Part shown: positions 25,265 through 33,457 of the stretch, in pieces | Position numbering within the stretch: the stretch's first letter is position 1 | How the letters are laid out: every line of letters begins with the position of its first letter | DNA from: Dubosiella muris | GTDB lineage: Bacteria > Bacillota_I > Bacilli_A > Erysipelotrichales > Erysipelotrichaceae | DNA length: 64,000 nucleotides | Direction of reading: 5' to 3' | Assembly: GCF_004793885.1 (NCBI RefSeq) | Contig: NZ_SRYG01000010.1 | Location: forward strand, 23,349-87,348 | The notes under the pieces: model-generated | The model's input: only the letters and a program-made list of their open reading frames with translations | Databases searched by the model: none | What the model was told of the DNA's origin: nothing | Translations under genes and position numbers: made by a program

Positions 25265-25328
25265 CTCACACGATTCTCACACGCGGATTGGATTCCTCAC
25301 ACCCTCCTTATACGTTTTGGCGTATAAC
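25265..25328 (+). promoter_or_regulatory. Candidate KdpE operator and promoter of the Trk operon
   Basis: CTCACAC occurs at 25265, 25276 and 25296, i.e. 11 and 20 bases apart, on one face of the helix, as OmpR-family dimers require. Downstream is an inverted repeat TTATACG-N6-CGTATAA (25308-25327) whose right arm holds a TATAAC -10 box; no good -35 box is seen, consistent with activator dependence. Confidence 0.55.
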
Positions 25329-25355
25329 AAAGGTACAAACAAGGAGGAACAAATC

Positions 25356-25754
25356 ATGAAAACGAGAAAATTGAAAACAAAAGAACAAAACGCATTGGAA
25401 GAATTGTGTCAAACGGTTCAATCGTTCATCGAGCAGGGCCGCCTTGACGAGGCGGAAGGAAAGATCACGGAAGCCATGCTTTGGTATCCGCATTCGGCCA
25501 TTCCGCACAACTTGATGGGAATCGAACAAGAATACCGCGGAGCCCACCAGCGGGCCCTTCGTCATTTTACAGCGGCTTTGGCTTTGGAGCCTGACTACGC
25601 GCCGGCGCAGGAAAACCTGCATCGGTGCAGCGCCGTGTACGACAGAAAGCGGAACCGATACATTTATTGCGACAATCAACGGAAAACAAAAGAGCGGTCA
25701 TTGCTTGGCGTGGATTTGGCGGGCATGAATCGCGTGATGGATTGTTTTTCGTAG
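25356..25754 (+). CDS. Small TPR-type protein in K+ transport operon
   Basis: A 132-aa soluble protein with two to three helical repeats of TPR character (VQSFIEQGRLDEAEGKITEA, MLWYPHSAIPHNLMGI, YRGAHQRALRHFTAALALEP, YAPAQENLHRC). It starts at ATG 25356 behind AAGGAGG, just downstream of the presumed KdpE-controlled promoter, and is followed 13 bases later by the first trkA gene. It is likely an adaptor or regulator of the K+ uptake system. That is inferred from position only, and I know no characterised homologue. Confidence 0.65.
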   Translation: MKTRKLKTKEQNALEELCQTVQSFIEQGRLDEAEGKITEAMLWYPHSAIPHNLMGIEQEYRGAHQRALRHFTAALALEPDYAPAQENLHRCSAVYDRKRNRYIYCDNQRKTKERSLLGVDLAGMNRVMDCFS

Positions 25755-25767
25755 AAAGGAGATTACA

Positions 25768-26211
25768 ATGCGAAATCAAAAGCAATCATTTTACACTATT
25801 ATTATTGGCTGCGGACGCCTGGGAGCCACGCTTGCCGACGCTTTGTCGGCGCAAGGCAAAGACGTGACAATCGTCGACAAGTCGCAAAGCGCCTTCCGCA
25901 AGCTGTCTTGCGGTTTTGCCGGAATGACAAAGCTTGGTAATGGATTGAATTTGGACACGCTGTCCGAAATCGAGATGGCGCACGCCGACGAGGTGCTAGT
26001 CGTGACGGACAACGACAATGTGAATGTGATGATCGCGCAAATGGCGCAAACGATTTACCATGTCGACCACGTGGTGGCGCGGTTGTATGATCCGGATAAG
26101 AAAGTCATCATGCAAAACGCCGGCATGGACGTGGTTTGTCCATGCGAGCTTTCTTTCGCGGCGATGCAGGCTTTCATCGAGCCTGGAAAGGAGACGAGTC
26201 ATGCGGCGTAA
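25768..26211 (+). CDS. trkA: TrkA-type RCK_N regulatory subunit, short
   Basis: A 147-aa protein with a single Rossmann-type RCK_N domain: IIIGCGRLGATLADALSAQGKDVTIVDKSQ, then ADEVLVVTDNDNVNVMIAQMA and VVARLYDPDK. It lacks the C-terminal RCK_C domain that binds ligands such as c-di-AMP. It precedes a longer TrkA-like gene and trkH, with overlaps, so the three likely form one K+ uptake complex on the cytoplasmic face of the membrane. The nucleotide-binding glycines (GxGxxG as GCGRLG) are intact. Confidence 0.88.
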   Translation: MRNQKQSFYTIIIGCGRLGATLADALSAQGKDVTIVDKSQSAFRKLSCGFAGMTKLGNGLNLDTLSEIEMAHADEVLVVTDNDNVNVMIAQMAQTIYHVDHVVARLYDPDKKVIMQNAGMDVVCPCELSFAAMQAFIEPGKETSHAA

Positions 26212-26878
26212 AGTAGTGATTGCCGGCGGCCGCAGCAAGGCGCGTTCGCTGGCGCTGTCGATGTTAAAACAAGGATATGAAGTCACTTTGATCAACTTGT
26301 CCCACCAGGACTGCATGGAACTGGCGATGATCGAGTCTTTGACGGTAATCGAAGGGGACGCCACGAAGCCATACGTGCTCGAAGACGCGGGCATCGAAGG
26401 CTTTGACGTGGCGATCGCGCTCAACACGAAAGACGAGGACAATCTGGTCATTTGCGAATTGTGCAAAACGCTGTTCCGGGTGAAAAAAACCGTTTCGCTC
26501 GTGAACGATCCGAAAAAGCAGGATTTCTTTTTGAAGCGCGGCGTCGATCACGTGATTTGCGCGCTGGAAGAGCTGGCAGAGCTCATACGGCAGCAGGCGT
26601 CGGTTGAAGAGATCAAGCGCGTCAGCGCGCCGAAAACCGACGCGTTGCACATCGAGGAAGTGACGATTCCGAAAAACGCGTGGTGTATCGACAAGCCGAT
26701 TTGCGCGCTCGGTTTGCCAGACGACGTCATCGTTGCGTGCATCAACCGGCGTCACGACACGATCATTCCTAACGGCAGCACGCAGCTGAAGGCGAAAGAC
26801 CGGCTCGTCGTGCTGACGACGGAAAACGAGAAAAGCGCGATCCGGATCTTGACGGAGAAAAACGGATATGGCGAGTAG
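26201..26878 (+). CDS. trkA: TrkA-like protein with degenerate RCK_N and an RCK_C domain
   Basis: A 225-aa protein with an RCK_N domain whose dinucleotide loop is altered (VVIAGGRSKARSLALSMLKQ in place of GxGxxG) and an RCK_C (TrkA-C) domain from about residue 140 (HIEEVTIPKNAWCIDKPICA; VIVACINRRHDTIIPNGSTQ; LKAKDRLVVLTT). It overlaps the upstream trkA by 11 bases and trkH by 11 bases. The split into a canonical nucleotide-binding subunit and a subunit with a changed loop but a ligand-binding C-domain suggests a heteromeric gating ring. TrkA-C domains in Bacillota often bind c-di-AMP; this is not shown here. Confidence 0.85.
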   Translation: MRRKVVIAGGRSKARSLALSMLKQGYEVTLINLSHQDCMELAMIESLTVIEGDATKPYVLEDAGIEGFDVAIALNTKDEDNLVICELCKTLFRVKKTVSLVNDPKKQDFFLKRGVDHVICALEELAELIRQQASVEEIKRVSAPKTDALHIEEVTIPKNAWCIDKPICALGLPDDVIVACINRRHDTIIPNGSTQLKAKDRLVVLTTENEKSAIRILTEKNGYGE

Positions 26879-28349
26879 ACTGACAAAGTATTCGCTGCCC
26901 GGACGGATCATGATGCTCGTAGGGCTTCTCGTTTCCTTTCCAATCGTGCTTGCTCCGTTTTTGGAAAACGGCTTGCGCGAGGCGGTTTGGTTTCTCGTGC
27001 CTGGCGCGGGATCGGTCGCTTTGGGTATGCTCGTATGCGCCTTCTGGCGCCAAGACGGGACGATGGATACGGCGTGGCGGCCGACGTTGCAGCGGACGAG
27101 TTTGACGGTGCTCTTCGCCTGGGTTTGGGGAATCCTCGTAGGCTCGCTTCCGTTTTTGTTTGGTATGGGCCTGACGCCGGTGCAGGCGCTTTTTGAATCG
27201 GTGAGCGGCTGGACGACGACGGGACTTTCGGTCATCGACGTGACGAAGTGTTCCGATTTATTTTTGTTTTATCGCAGCTTCATCCAGTTTTGTGGCGGCT
27301 TGGGCTTCGTGGCGGTGATGATGGTCATCGTGGTGGAGAAGCAGTCGATGAGCTTGTACAACGCGGAAGGCCATTCCGATCAAATCAAGCCGAACTTGAA
27401 AAAGAGCGCGCAGGCGATCGGATTGATGTACTGCGGCTTTTTGCTGGCGGGAACGATCGCGTACCGCCTGGTGGGGATGTCGTGGTTCGATGGCGTCAAC
27501 CACGCGATGTGCGCGCTGTCGACGGGTGGCTTTTCGACGCGTCTCAACAGCATTGGCGAGTACGAGTCGGTAGCGATCGACATCGTGACCATCGTTTTGA
27601 TGCTCATTGGAACGACGAATTTCGCGGCGCTGATGCTGCTGGTCAAAGGGAAATGGAAAAAGTTCTCGAAAATCAGCGAGGTGCGGTTCATGGCGGTGGT
27701 TTTGCTCGTGGTCATTCCGATGATGACGGTTTCGCTTTCGAACGCGTTCCAGCTTTCGCTTTGGGACGGCTTCAAGCACGCGGCGTTCGACTCCGTGTCG
27801 GCGCTTTCGACAAGCGGGTTCTCGTCGATGGCTTACGACGCGTGGCCGCCATTCGCGATTGGCTTGATGATCGTGCTGATGCTGTTTGGCGGCGGGGCCG
27901 GATCGACGGCGGGCGGCATCAAGCTGAACCGGGTGTATTTGATGCTACGCTTTGCCAAAGACCATATGCGGGCGATGGTGTCGAACAAGCGCCAGGTGCA
28001 TGTGTCGTACTATGAAACGGCGCAAGGAAAAACGGCGATCGACGAATCGCTCAAGGATGGCACGACGACGTTTGTGACCGTGTACTTTTGCCTGTTTCTG
28101 GTCGGCTCGCTGCTGATTACGCTAACGGCGGGCTGCGGCTTGACGGAGGGGATGTTCGAGTTCGCCTCCTCGCTTGGAACGGTTGGCTTGTCGATTGGCT
28201 TGACGAATCCGGCGACCGCGGCACCGGTTTTGCTGGTGGAAATGTTTGGCATGGTGTTTGGCCGGCTGGAAATCTTCCTGATTTTTACAGGTTTGTTTTG
28301 CGGCTGGAACGTCATCCGGTCGGCTTTTTCGAAAAGAGTCGGCGGATAA
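26868..28349 (+). CDS. trkH: TrkH/KtrB-type potassium uptake membrane protein
   Basis: A 493-aa membrane protein with the four pore-loop repeats of the Trk/Ktr/HKT superfamily: FESVSGWTTTGLSVID, HAMCALSTGGFSTRLNS, FDSVSALSTSGFSSMAY and FEFASSLGTVGLSIGL, each providing the selectivity-filter glycine. The loop GAGSTAGGIKLNRV is the conserved gate region. The size and N-terminal helices fit TrkH. It forms the K+ pore energised by ion gradients and gated by the two TrkA-type proteins encoded just before it. The Kdp-type sensor pair upstream and this transporter probably make one K+ homeostasis unit. Confidence 0.95.
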   Translation: MASRLTKYSLPGRIMMLVGLLVSFPIVLAPFLENGLREAVWFLVPGAGSVALGMLVCAFWRQDGTMDTAWRPTLQRTSLTVLFAWVWGILVGSLPFLFGMGLTPVQALFESVSGWTTTGLSVIDVTKCSDLFLFYRSFIQFCGGLGFVAVMMVIVVEKQSMSLYNAEGHSDQIKPNLKKSAQAIGLMYCGFLLAGTIAYRLVGMSWFDGVNHAMCALSTGGFSTRLNSIGEYESVAIDIVTIVLMLIGTTNFAALMLLVKGKWKKFSKISEVRFMAVVLLVVIPMMTVSLSNAFQLSLWDGFKHAAFDSVSALSTSGFSSMAYDAWPPFAIGLMIVLMLFGGGAGSTAGGIKLNRVYLMLRFAKDHMRAMVSNKRQVHVSYYETAQGKTAIDESLKDGTTTFVTVYFCLFLVGSLLITLTAGCGLTEGMFEFASSLGTVGLSIGLTNPATAAPVLLVEMFGMVFGRLEIFLIFTGLFCGWNVIRSAFSKRVGG

Positions 28350-28352
28350 AGA

Positions 28353-28382
28353 ATTCCGGGAAACACATCCCGGGATTTTTTT
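28353..28382 (+). terminator. Terminator of the Trk operon
   Basis: A 9-bp stem (AATTCCGGG / CCCGGGATT, one wobble) is followed by seven T residues, immediately after the trkH stop codon. Confidence 0.85.
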
Positions 28383-28468
28383 GTGGTTTCAAACCGTTCG
28401 CTGCCGGCTTGGAATTTGGCGGGTCAGCACGTATAATGGATAGGACGAATACGAGAGGAGGGATACGA

Positions 28469-30562
28469 TTGCCCAAGAAACAAATGAAAAAAGTAAAGAA
28501 GCACACGTTTCGGTTTTCCGGCGCGGCGCCGGATGTCGATCGTTCGGTGTCGAAGCGGATCATCGTGTTCGCCAGCGTGATTGGCGGCGTGTTTCTTGTT
28601 TTACTATGCAGACTTGTGTATCTTCAAGTGTTTTCCTATCACGACTATGTGGTGAAAAAGGACGACTACACGTCGATCCTTCAATATACGAGCGCGCCGC
28701 GGGGACAGATTTACGACTGCAAAGGCCGGGTGCTGGCGAAAACCGTTGTCTCGCACAACATCGTCTTTACGTCGCCCAACAACATGACGACGGAGGATTA
28801 TTTGATTTACGCCAACCGGCTGGCTACGGTGTTTGACGTCAAGCTGGACGACTTTTCGCTGCAGGCGAAAAAAGAGGCGTATATCGCCTGGAAAAACATG
28901 CTGGACGCCGACGATCCCGGGTACGCGGGAAACAACTTCCTGACGGAAAAGGAGCGGGTGGCGTACACCAGCGGCATGTGGGGATCGGACGCGGAATCGC
29001 GGAAGTACTCGATTTTGATGTCGCGGATCAGCGAGGAGGACCTGAAGGAAATGGGTGACGACGAGTTGAAAACGTATGTCATTTATTCGCGGATGGTTTC
29101 GAATCTTTCGACCGGGCAGGAAAGCGTCATTTTGGAAGACGTGCCGGACGAGGATGTGGCGTATCTTGTCGAGCATAAAACCGAGTTTCCGGGGTTCGAT
29201 GTGGATTTTGGCGGCTGGAAGCGGGAATACCCGTATGGGGAAACGCTTTCGGACGTTCTCGGGCGCGTGTCCACGAGCACGGAAGGCTTGCCGGCCGAGT
29301 CGAAGGAATACTACTTGTCGAAGGGCTACCAGCTCAACGCGCCGGTCGGGGTGTCGGGACTGGAATACCAGTACAACGATATTTTGGCGGGCACCGAGGA
29401 AATTTCGAAGATCACGTACGATTCGAACGGCCTGGCGCTTAAGGAAACCGTGCAGAGCGCGCGAAAAGGCAACGACATCGTGATTTCGGTCGATATCGAC
29501 TTGCAGCTGACGATGGACGACACGGTAAAAAACGTATTGCAGGCTAACGCCGGCACGCGGAACCGGGAAAACTTCACGTCGCTGTTTATGTGCACGATGA
29601 ATCCAAACGATGGCTCGGTGCTGGCGCTTTCGGGGTATCAAATCGACCTGGAAACGAGAAAGATGACGTATTTCGCGTCGGGCAACTATGTGTCGCTGGC
29701 CAACCCGGGATCGTGCATCAAGGGCGCGACGGTGTACATGGGCTTGAGCGAAGGCGTCGTGAAGCCGGGCGAGACGATCATGGACGAGGTCATGAATATC
29801 AACGGCGAGGAATTCGGCTCGTTTGAAAACCACGGGCCGGTCAACGACGTGTCCGCTTTGGAAGTGTCGAGTAACGTGTACATGTTCCATGTCGCGATCC
29901 GGCTTGGCGGGGACACGTACCGGGAAGGAAAGCCGCTGGCGATTGGCGATGTGCAAGGCACGTTCAACAAGATGCGGCGCTATTACTCGATGTTTGGCCT
30001 TGGCAACAAAACCGGCCTCGACATTCCGGGCGAGGTGCAGGGCTACATGGGCGCGATCATGAATCCGGGCCAGCTGCTCAACTACTCGATTGGCCAGCTC
30101 GATATGTATACACCGATGCAGCTGCTACAATACGTGTCGGTCATCGCGACTGGCGGCGATATGTACGGGCCGCACTTTTTGGAGTATGCCAAGGAAGTGG
30201 GCGGCTCGCAAATTTTCGACGTGTACGGAAAGCGTCTGGAAGCGGTGCTTCCGGAACAAAACGACGCGTATTTGGATCGGGTCAAAGAAGGGTTCCGGGC
30301 TTGTGTGACGTCGGGCAACTGCGGCAACGCGCTCAAGGACATGGAGCAGCCGATGGCGGCCAAAACCGGCACGGCGGAAGTGGAGAGCGTGTGGACGACG
30401 GCGAACCTGCTTGGGTTTGGCCCGTACGACGATCCGAAAGTGGCGTTCGCGTGCGTGTCGCCGACGTCGTCGGTCAACAACGAGAGCGTCGCGGACAACA
30501 TTTGCGGCTCTTCGGTTGTCGGACCGGTGCTGGACAAATATTTCGAATTGTATCCGCAGTAA
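28469..30562 (+). CDS. mrdA: Class B penicillin-binding protein 2 (elongasome transpeptidase)
   Basis: A 697-aa monofunctional transpeptidase with one N-terminal membrane helix (residues 31-52), a pedestal domain (APRGQIYDCKGRVLA), and a C-terminal transpeptidase domain. The active site reads SCIK (S415-K418) in place of the common STFK/SVFK, with SSN at 467-469 and KTGT near 632. Overall length and the PRGxIYD motif fit PBP2 of the rod complex. The start is TTG 28469 with GAGGAGGG upstream; ATG 28484 is a weaker alternative. It probably builds lateral wall peptidoglycan and is the target of beta-lactams. Confidence 0.9.
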   Translation: MPKKQMKKVKKHTFRFSGAAPDVDRSVSKRIIVFASVIGGVFLVLLCRLVYLQVFSYHDYVVKKDDYTSILQYTSAPRGQIYDCKGRVLAKTVVSHNIVFTSPNNMTTEDYLIYANRLATVFDVKLDDFSLQAKKEAYIAWKNMLDADDPGYAGNNFLTEKERVAYTSGMWGSDAESRKYSILMSRISEEDLKEMGDDELKTYVIYSRMVSNLSTGQESVILEDVPDEDVAYLVEHKTEFPGFDVDFGGWKREYPYGETLSDVLGRVSTSTEGLPAESKEYYLSKGYQLNAPVGVSGLEYQYNDILAGTEEISKITYDSNGLALKETVQSARKGNDIVISVDIDLQLTMDDTVKNVLQANAGTRNRENFTSLFMCTMNPNDGSVLALSGYQIDLETRKMTYFASGNYVSLANPGSCIKGATVYMGLSEGVVKPGETIMDEVMNINGEEFGSFENHGPVNDVSALEVSSNVYMFHVAIRLGGDTYREGKPLAIGDVQGTFNKMRRYYSMFGLGNKTGLDIPGEVQGYMGAIMNPGQLLNYSIGQLDMYTPMQLLQYVSVIATGGDMYGPHFLEYAKEVGGSQIFDVYGKRLEAVLPEQNDAYLDRVKEGFRACVTSGNCGNALKDMEQPMAAKTGTAEVESVWTTANLLGFGPYDDPKVAFACVSPTSSVNNESVADNICGSSVVGPVLDKYFELYPQ

Positions 30563-30658
30563 AGTTTGCGTCTTGATTTGTCGCGTTCTTTGACGTTCTC
30601 CTTGCCAAGGAAACCGGGACTGTGGTATCATTTTGAAGTAATGTGAGGAGGACCGACC

Positions 30659-30808
30659 ATGAGAGATCGTATAACGTTTAAATGTTCTGTTTGTGGTGAA
30701 GAAAACTACATTGGTACACGTAACAAGAAAAAACATCCTGAACGTATGACAGTCAATAAGTATTGCCCGAAATGCAATCAAAAAACTGAGCACAAGGAGA
30801 AACGATAA
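30659..30808 (+). CDS. rpmG: 50S ribosomal protein L33
   Basis: A 49-aa zinc-type L33: MRDRITFKCSVCGEENYIG, TRNKKKHPERMTVNKYCPKC and NQKTEHKEKR. Both CxxC pairs (CSVC and CPKC) are present, marking the C+ form that binds zinc. The start has GTGAGGAGG eight bases upstream, and a terminator follows directly. It sits on its own between cell-wall genes. Confidence 0.95.
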   Translation: MRDRITFKCSVCGEENYIGTRNKKKHPERMTVNKYCPKCNQKTEHKEKR

Positions 30809-30834
30809 AAAAGGCCGGAAAACGGTCTTTTTTA
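30808..30834 (+). terminator. Terminator of rpmG
   Basis: A stem AAAAAGGCCG / CGGTCTTTTT (one G-U pair) with a GAAAA loop merges into the T run just after the stop codon. Confidence 0.8.
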
Positions 30835-30874
30835 TTCGGATTCCAAGTTGCTCGAAGGAAACGAGGAAATAGAA

Positions 30875-31486
30875 ATGATAAAAGTGTTTACCCAGCCTTT
30901 GGGGCCGGTGGAGGCCAACTGCTATGTGGTCGTGAAAGACCATCACGCGCTGGTAATCGACCCGGGCGACGATTTTTCCGCTTTGAAGCGGCTGCTGACA
31001 GAAGAGGAGGCGACGCTGGACGCGATTCTTTTGACGCATGCCCACTTCGACCACATTGGCGGACTGGATGGTTTGATTGAGGAATATGGTGTGGATGTGT
31101 ATATGAATCCAAAAGAGTTTGATTTTTTGGACGACATGCGGCTGAACGGCTCGGCGTATTTTTACGCCAAGGTGAAATCGCACGCGGTGCCCAAAGCCGT
31201 CCATGACGGGATGCAGAAAATCGGGGCGTTCGAGGTGGAGGCCAAGACGCTGCCGGGCCACTCGGTTGGCTCGACGATTTACCGGATCGAGGACGCCTTG
31301 TTTACTGGCGACGTTCTTTTCCAGGGGTCGGTTGGCCGGGTCGACTTGCCGACAGGAAGCGAGCGGGATATGATGGCGTCGATTCAGTATTTGAAGACGC
31401 TGCCGCAAGACTTGGTCGTGTATCCGGGCCACGGTCCGGCGACAACGATTGGTCAGGAGCTGCGCTGGAATCCTTATTTTCGCTAA
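30875..31486 (+). CDS. Metallo-beta-lactamase fold hydrolase (GloB/YcbL-like)
   Basis: A 203-aa cytoplasmic hydrolase with the full metal-binding set: THAHFDHIGG (HxHxDH), LPGHSVGS, FTGDVLF and YPGHGPATT. The compact form without the C-terminal domain of classical glyoxalase II matches the YcbL/YqgX type, which hydrolyses glutathione- or other thiol-esters in vitro. Start ATG 30875 was chosen for the GAGG site; an upstream TTG in frame lacks one. The substrate in this organism is unknown. Confidence 0.9.
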   Translation: MIKVFTQPLGPVEANCYVVVKDHHALVIDPGDDFSALKRLLTEEEATLDAILLTHAHFDHIGGLDGLIEEYGVDVYMNPKEFDFLDDMRLNGSAYFYAKVKSHAVPKAVHDGMQKIGAFEVEAKTLPGHSVGSTIYRIEDALFTGDVLFQGSVGRVDLPTGSERDMMASIQYLKTLPQDLVVYPGHGPATTIGQELRWNPYFR

Positions 31487-31509
31487 ACCGGAGAGATCCG
31501 GTTTTTTTT
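31486..31509 (+). terminator. Terminator of the MBL-fold gene
   Basis: A 7-bp perfect stem (AACCGGA / TCCGGTT) with a GAGA loop and eight T residues overlaps the stop codon. Confidence 0.9.
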
Positions 31510-31655
31510 CGCTTGAATAAAAAAAAGACGTCTCCATCGGAAACGCCACACACAGTACATCATGATTCGAAGGGATTCGATTATGAATAGTCTTATTTTA
31601 AAGCGGTTTGTCTAAATATTCCATTGCGAAAATTGCGCTATTTATACTGATACAG

Positions 31656-31703
31656 CCGGATTGCGCGAATCCGGTTGTCAAAGCGAATCAAGTCGAGTAT
31701 CAT
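31656..31703 (+). promoter_or_regulatory. Promoter of the LCP gene with an adjacent inverted repeat
   Basis: TTGTCA (31675) and TATCAT (31698) are spaced 17 bases. A perfect inverted repeat CCGGATT-N5-AATCCGG (31656-31674) abuts the -35 box and may be an operator. The regulator is unknown. Confidence 0.5.
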
Positions 31704-31738
31704 AGGACTGCGGTTTTCAATAAAAACGGAGGGTTTCA

Positions 31739-33205
31739 ATGAAAGATGTTTGGAAGTGGATTACAGGGGTGCTAGGCGTCGGAGTCGGCGTTCTGGCGGC
31801 TTGGTTTTCTTATCAGTTGATTACGCTGGGCATGGTTCCGAATAAGATTTTGGCGATGATCGTCGTGATTGTCGTGCTGTTGTGGCTCATCGCGCTTGTG
31901 CTCATGCTTCGGGTCCAGAGCGTGCTTTCCCGCGTGCTGGGCGTGGTGCTGGCTTTGGCTTTGGCGCTCGCGACGGGTTTTGGCACGTATTACTTGCAGG
32001 TGACCAACGGCGCGCTGCGCTCTTTGACGTATGGTGATCAAATCCGGAAAATTTCGAGTGTGTACGTGTTGAACAACCATGTCATTGAGAAGCCGGAGCA
32101 GCTGGACGGGCGCACGATTGGCTATGTGAACCCGGATGCGGAGGGAACGAAACGGGTGCTTGATGGCTTGAAGGCGAAAGGAATCGAGGTTGTGGGGAAA
32201 CAATACGAGTCGTCGATTCAAATGGTGAACGACTTGAAGGGGCAGGCGATCGACGGCATCGTGCTCGATCAGTCGTACCTTGGCACCATCGAAGAGATGG
32301 AGGGGCAAAACCGGATTCGCGAGGAAATCGTGCCGGTTTTCGATGTGGAGTACGCGATTCAAAAGACGGATTCGTCCAGCGGCGTCAACACGGCGAGCGA
32401 GCCGTTCAACGTTTTAATTAGCGGCATCGACACGTATGGCTCGATCGAGGACGTTTCGCGCAGCGATGTGAACTTGATCGCTTCGGTCAATCCGCAGACG
32501 CACCAGATTCTTGTGATTTCCATTCCGCGTGACTTTTACGTGGAGACGGCGTGCGACGCTTCGGCGGGATGCGCCCAGGGGAAAATGGACAAGCTAACGC
32601 ATACGGGGCTGCATGGCATTGAAACGACGGAACGGACGCTGGAGAAGCTGTTCGGGATCGAGATCAACTACAATGTCCGGGTCAACTTTTCCAGCCTTGT
32701 GACGATCATTGACGAGCTGGGCGGCGTGGATGTGGACAATGTCGACGAATTTACTTCTTTGCATGGAAACTATCATTTCGCGCCTGGCAAGGTGCATCTG
32801 GATGGCGATATGGCGCTTGGCTTCGTGCGGGAACGTTATTCCTTCACGGAAGGGGATCGCGAGCGGGGACGCAACCAAATGCGGGTGCTGACCGCGATTA
32901 TCGACAAGATCACGTCGCCGGCGATTTTATCCAACTACGCGGGCATCATGAAGTCGATTTCCAAATCGTTCCAGACGAATATGTCGACGAAGGAAATCGC
33001 CGCGCTTGTCAACGCGCAGCTGTCCAGCGACGCGCCGTGGACGATTTACAATTATTCCGTCAATGGAACGGGGGGAACGGACTTCGCATACGAACTGCAA
33101 AACAACGCGTACGTCATGTATCCAAACGAAATGACGATTTCCAACGCGAAAGCGGATATCGACTCGATTTTCCATGGCGAGACGCCGCCGTATGTGAATC
33201 ATTGA
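31739..33205 (+). CDS. LytR-CpsA-Psr (LCP) family phosphotransferase
   Basis: A 488-aa membrane enzyme. Three N-terminal membrane helices (residues 7-28, 38-58, 65-86) are followed by an extracellular accessory domain that reads like a periplasmic solute-binding half (residues 95-200, EQLDGRTIGYVNP). The LCP catalytic domain starts near residue 221 (FNVLISGIDTYGSIEDVSRSD) and continues with VISIPRDFYVET, INYNVRVNFSSLVTIIDELG and LGFVRERYSFTEGDRERGRN, the last holding the arginines that bind the lipid pyrophosphate. LCP enzymes attach teichoic acids or capsular polysaccharide to peptidoglycan. The capsule genes at 49.7-59.4 kb are a possible source of substrate, as inference. Confidence 0.93.
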   Translation: MKDVWKWITGVLGVGVGVLAAWFSYQLITLGMVPNKILAMIVVIVVLLWLIALVLMLRVQSVLSRVLGVVLALALALATGFGTYYLQVTNGALRSLTYGDQIRKISSVYVLNNHVIEKPEQLDGRTIGYVNPDAEGTKRVLDGLKAKGIEVVGKQYESSIQMVNDLKGQAIDGIVLDQSYLGTIEEMEGQNRIREEIVPVFDVEYAIQKTDSSSGVNTASEPFNVLISGIDTYGSIEDVSRSDVNLIASVNPQTHQILVISIPRDFYVETACDASAGCAQGKMDKLTHTGLHGIETTERTLEKLFGIEINYNVRVNFSSLVTIIDELGGVDVDNVDEFTSLHGNYHFAPGKVHLDGDMALGFVRERYSFTEGDRERGRNQMRVLTAIIDKITSPAILSNYAGIMKSISKSFQTNMSTKEIAALVNAQLSSDAPWTIYNYSVNGTGGTDFAYELQNNAYVMYPNEMTISNAKADIDSIFHGETPPYVNH

Positions 33206-33207
33206 TG

Positions 33208-33230
33208 AAAAGTCTTTCGGGACTTTTTTC
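33208..33230 (+). terminator. Terminator of the LCP gene
   Basis: A stem AAAAGTC / GACTTTT with a TTTCGG loop leads into the T run, right after the stop codon. Confidence 0.8.
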
Positions 33231-33236
33231 TTTTCC

Positions 33237-33366
33237 TTGCAAAAAAAAAAGAGCGGGACTTATAATGAAATCGAAAAAGGAACCCATTATGTTCAATGAT
33301 GGTTCGGATTTTTATAGAGATAAAAATAGCCTCTAGTCTTCCAAACTATTTGAGGGGCTATTTTTA
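33237..33366 (+). ncRNA. Candidate short transcript with a 15-codon ORF, between two terminators
   Basis: A promoter-like pair (TTGCAA at 33237, 18-base spacer, TATAAT at 33261) is followed by a 13-bp terminator stem (33322-33366, AAAAATAGCCTCT paired with AGGGGCTATTTTT, one wobble). The predicted RNA is about 95 nt. It contains a small ORF, MFNDGSDFYRDKNSL, with AAAGGAA before the ATG; its stop codon lies in the left arm of the terminator. It could be a small RNA, a tiny peptide gene, or a leader. No evidence of expression can be had from sequence. Confidence 0.45.
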
Positions 33367-33457
33367 TTTTGTCTCTTCGTTTCGGATTTTTTCTTTTACT
33401 TGTCCTTGCCTTTTAAAATCGAGGATGCCAGAATGGACTTAACAAGGAGCAGGAAAG

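Noticed and set aside
25265-25302. CTCACAC repeats considered as a small CRISPR or REP element
   Set aside because: The units are only 7 bases and spaced 11 and 20 bases, which fits regulator half-sites better.
28604-29956. A 450-codon minus-strand frame opposite the PBP2 gene
   Set aside because: It is an antisense shadow rich in Arg/His/Val; no start site and no known motif.
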